Shown here piece after piece: positions 63,207 through 64,000 of a stretch of DNA of 64,000 bases. Made by a program: the position numbers and the translations under genes. Origin of the DNA: Nocardioides palaemonis (GTDB lineage: Bacteria > Actinomycetota > Actinomycetes > Propionibacteriales > Nocardioidaceae); contig NZ_JAGVQR010000004.1 in the NCBI RefSeq assembly GCF_018275325.1, positions 124,001 through 188,000 on the forward strand, read 5' to 3'. Under the pieces are notes generated by a model that did no database searches, was not told the origin of the DNA, and saw nothing but the letters and a program-made list of their open reading frames with translations. The number at the start of each line of letters is the position of its first letter. The stretch's first letter is position 1.

Positions 63207-63785
63207 TCAGCCTCCGACGACACCGGCCGCGCGCGCCGCCTCGGCGTACGCGTCCGCCAGCGTGGCGACCGTGTCGTGGGCGTTGAGGCCCGACGGGTTC
63301 GGCACCACGAAGACGCGCGAGCGGCCCCAGCGCTCCGGCTGCTCGCCCGTCCTCGCGCGCCGGTCACCGAACGCCGTGCGGTAGGCCGTGACGCCGGCGA
63401 CGGCGACCACCAGCGGCTCACGCTCGGCCACCAGCCGGCGCAGCCGCTCGCCGCCCGCCCGCAGCTCGTCGGTGGTGAGCTCGTCGGCACGGGCGGTCGC
63501 GCGCGCGACCACGTTGGTGATCCCGATGCCCCGACCGCGCAGGGCCGCACGGTCCTCGTCGGTCATCCCCGCGGACGGGTCGACGGGGTGCTCGATGATG
63601 CCGGCGGCCAGCAGGGCGGGGTAGAACCGGTTGCCGGGGCGGGCGAAGTGGGTCTGGGTGGCCGCGGTCCACAGCCCGGGGTTGATGCCGACGAAGAGCA
63701 GTCGCAGCGGCTCCCCGGGCGCCGGCAGCAGGTCGGGCACCTCGGTGTCGCGGTAGGTCTCGAGCTCCGCCCTGGTGAACCCCAT
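63207..63785 (-). CDS. mug: G/U mismatch-specific DNA glycosylase (Mug/TDG family)
   Basis: The 192-residue uracil-DNA glycosylase superfamily member has the active-site motif FVGINPGLWTAAT (catalytic Asn in GINPG, about residue 34), RPGNRFYPALLAAG, and the second motif VVPNPSGLNAH, which enters the minor groove. Mug removes uracil or thymine mispaired with guanine in base-excision repair. ATG 63785 has CACGAT 6 nt upstream. Confidence 0.93.
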   Translation of the reverse strand: MGFTRAELETYRDTEVPDLLPAPGEPLRLLFVGINPGLWTAATQTHFARPGNRFYPALLAAGIIEHPVDPSAGMTDEDRAALRGRGIGITNVVARATARADELTTDELRAGGERLRRLVAEREPLVVAVAGVTAYRTAFGDRRARTGEQPERWGRSRVFVVPNPSGLNAHDTVATLADAYAEAARAAGVVGG

Positions 63786-63806
63786 GCGCCCATCGTGCCC
63801 GGGACG

Positions 63807-64000
63807 TCAGGCTCGGGAGCCGTCGGGGTCGTCGAGCTCGTCCAGCAGTCGCACCTCGGCGCGCTCCTGCCCGACGAGGGTCCACACGCCGCTGCACAGC
63901 CGGTGCAGCTCCGTGGTGAGGACCGGGGCGTCCGCCGCCGACAGGCTCGGCGCCGACAGCTCGACGACGAGCGCGCGGACCCGCTGCTCGCAGCCGCGGA
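63807..64000 (-). CDS. Hypothetical protein, C-terminal part only (5' end outside window)
   Basis: The frame is open from the right edge to a TGA at 63807-63809, giving about 63 residues, including LVVELSAPSLSAADAPVLTT, ELHRLCSGVWTLVGQERAEV and an acidic end LLDELDDPDGSRA. Codon use matches neighbouring genes (third-position G/C), supporting real coding. No family was recognised from the fragment. It lies 21 bp upstream of the mug start on the same strand. Confidence 0.5.
   Translation of the reverse strand, partial: RGCEQRVRALVVELSAPSLSAADAPVLTTELHRLCSGVWTLVGQERAEVRLLDELDDPDGSRA

Overview
The window is high-GC actinobacterial chromosome. The split S10-spc-alpha ribosomal gene order, Zn-type S14, leaderless promoters, GTG and TTG starts and gene content suggest Nocardioides or a close Propionibacteriales relative; this is inference from gene order and protein style, not from a marker-gene comparison. 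No rRNA, tRNA, insertion sequence, prophage or CRISPR array was recognised.

Layout. 1-10.3 kb is a housekeeping and metabolic stretch: a GNAT acetyltransferase running off the left edge, an ABC-F ATPase, an Nramp-like transporter without the usual metal-binding motifs, an FAD-disulfide oxidoreductase coupled to an aldo/keto reductase, a P450, a class E sortase, an RsmC-like methyltransferase and truA. 10.3-13.9 kb separates truA from rplQ: a small secreted protein, an ArsR-SRPBCC-DinB operon with two clear operators, a decayed RibD/DHFR-type pseudogene, a ketopantoate-reductase-like gene and a 51-bp direct repeat. 13.9-17.8 kb holds rplQ-rpoA-rpsD-rpsK-rpsM-rpmJ-infA.

18.0-31.7 kb interrupts the usual map-infA junction. 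It carries a MoxR ATPase, a DUF58 protein, a TgpA-like transglutaminase-fold membrane protein (frameshifted, and lacking the catalytic Cys and His) and a 2088-residue single-pass surface protein of about ten Ig-like and three to four FN3 domains. A zinc-ribbon/FHA protein and a transmembrane Ser/Thr kinase are divergently transcribed beside it. This is the best candidate here for an uncharacterised multi-protein system: kinase and FHA give cytoplasmic phospho-signalling, MoxR-DUF58-TgpA resembles a chaperone/assembly module, and the giant protein is the probable cell-surface client. A terC gene behind a yybP-ykoY-type Mn2+ riboswitch lies between this locus and map-adk-secY.

35.9-45.7 kb is the S10/spc operon from rpsJ to rplO, on the minus strand, with non-standard tails on uL4 and bL17. 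46.1-48.5 kb holds a lipoprotein hydrolase, a TPR protein, trmB and a four-fold palindrome cluster. 48.6-62.3 kb is a polyamine-utilisation locus: an Lrp regulator with a putrescine-type aminotransferase, diverging from aminobutyraldehyde dehydrogenase, the PotD-A-B-C importer, a saccharopine-dehydrogenase-like protein, GABA transaminase, succinate-semialdehyde dehydrogenase, a GSA-like aminotransferase and an AraC-type regulator. Together they give a plausible route from imported putrescine through GABA to succinate. The right end has a VOC protein, a small membrane-anchored hypothetical protein, a Mug-type DNA glycosylase and a partial hypothetical gene.
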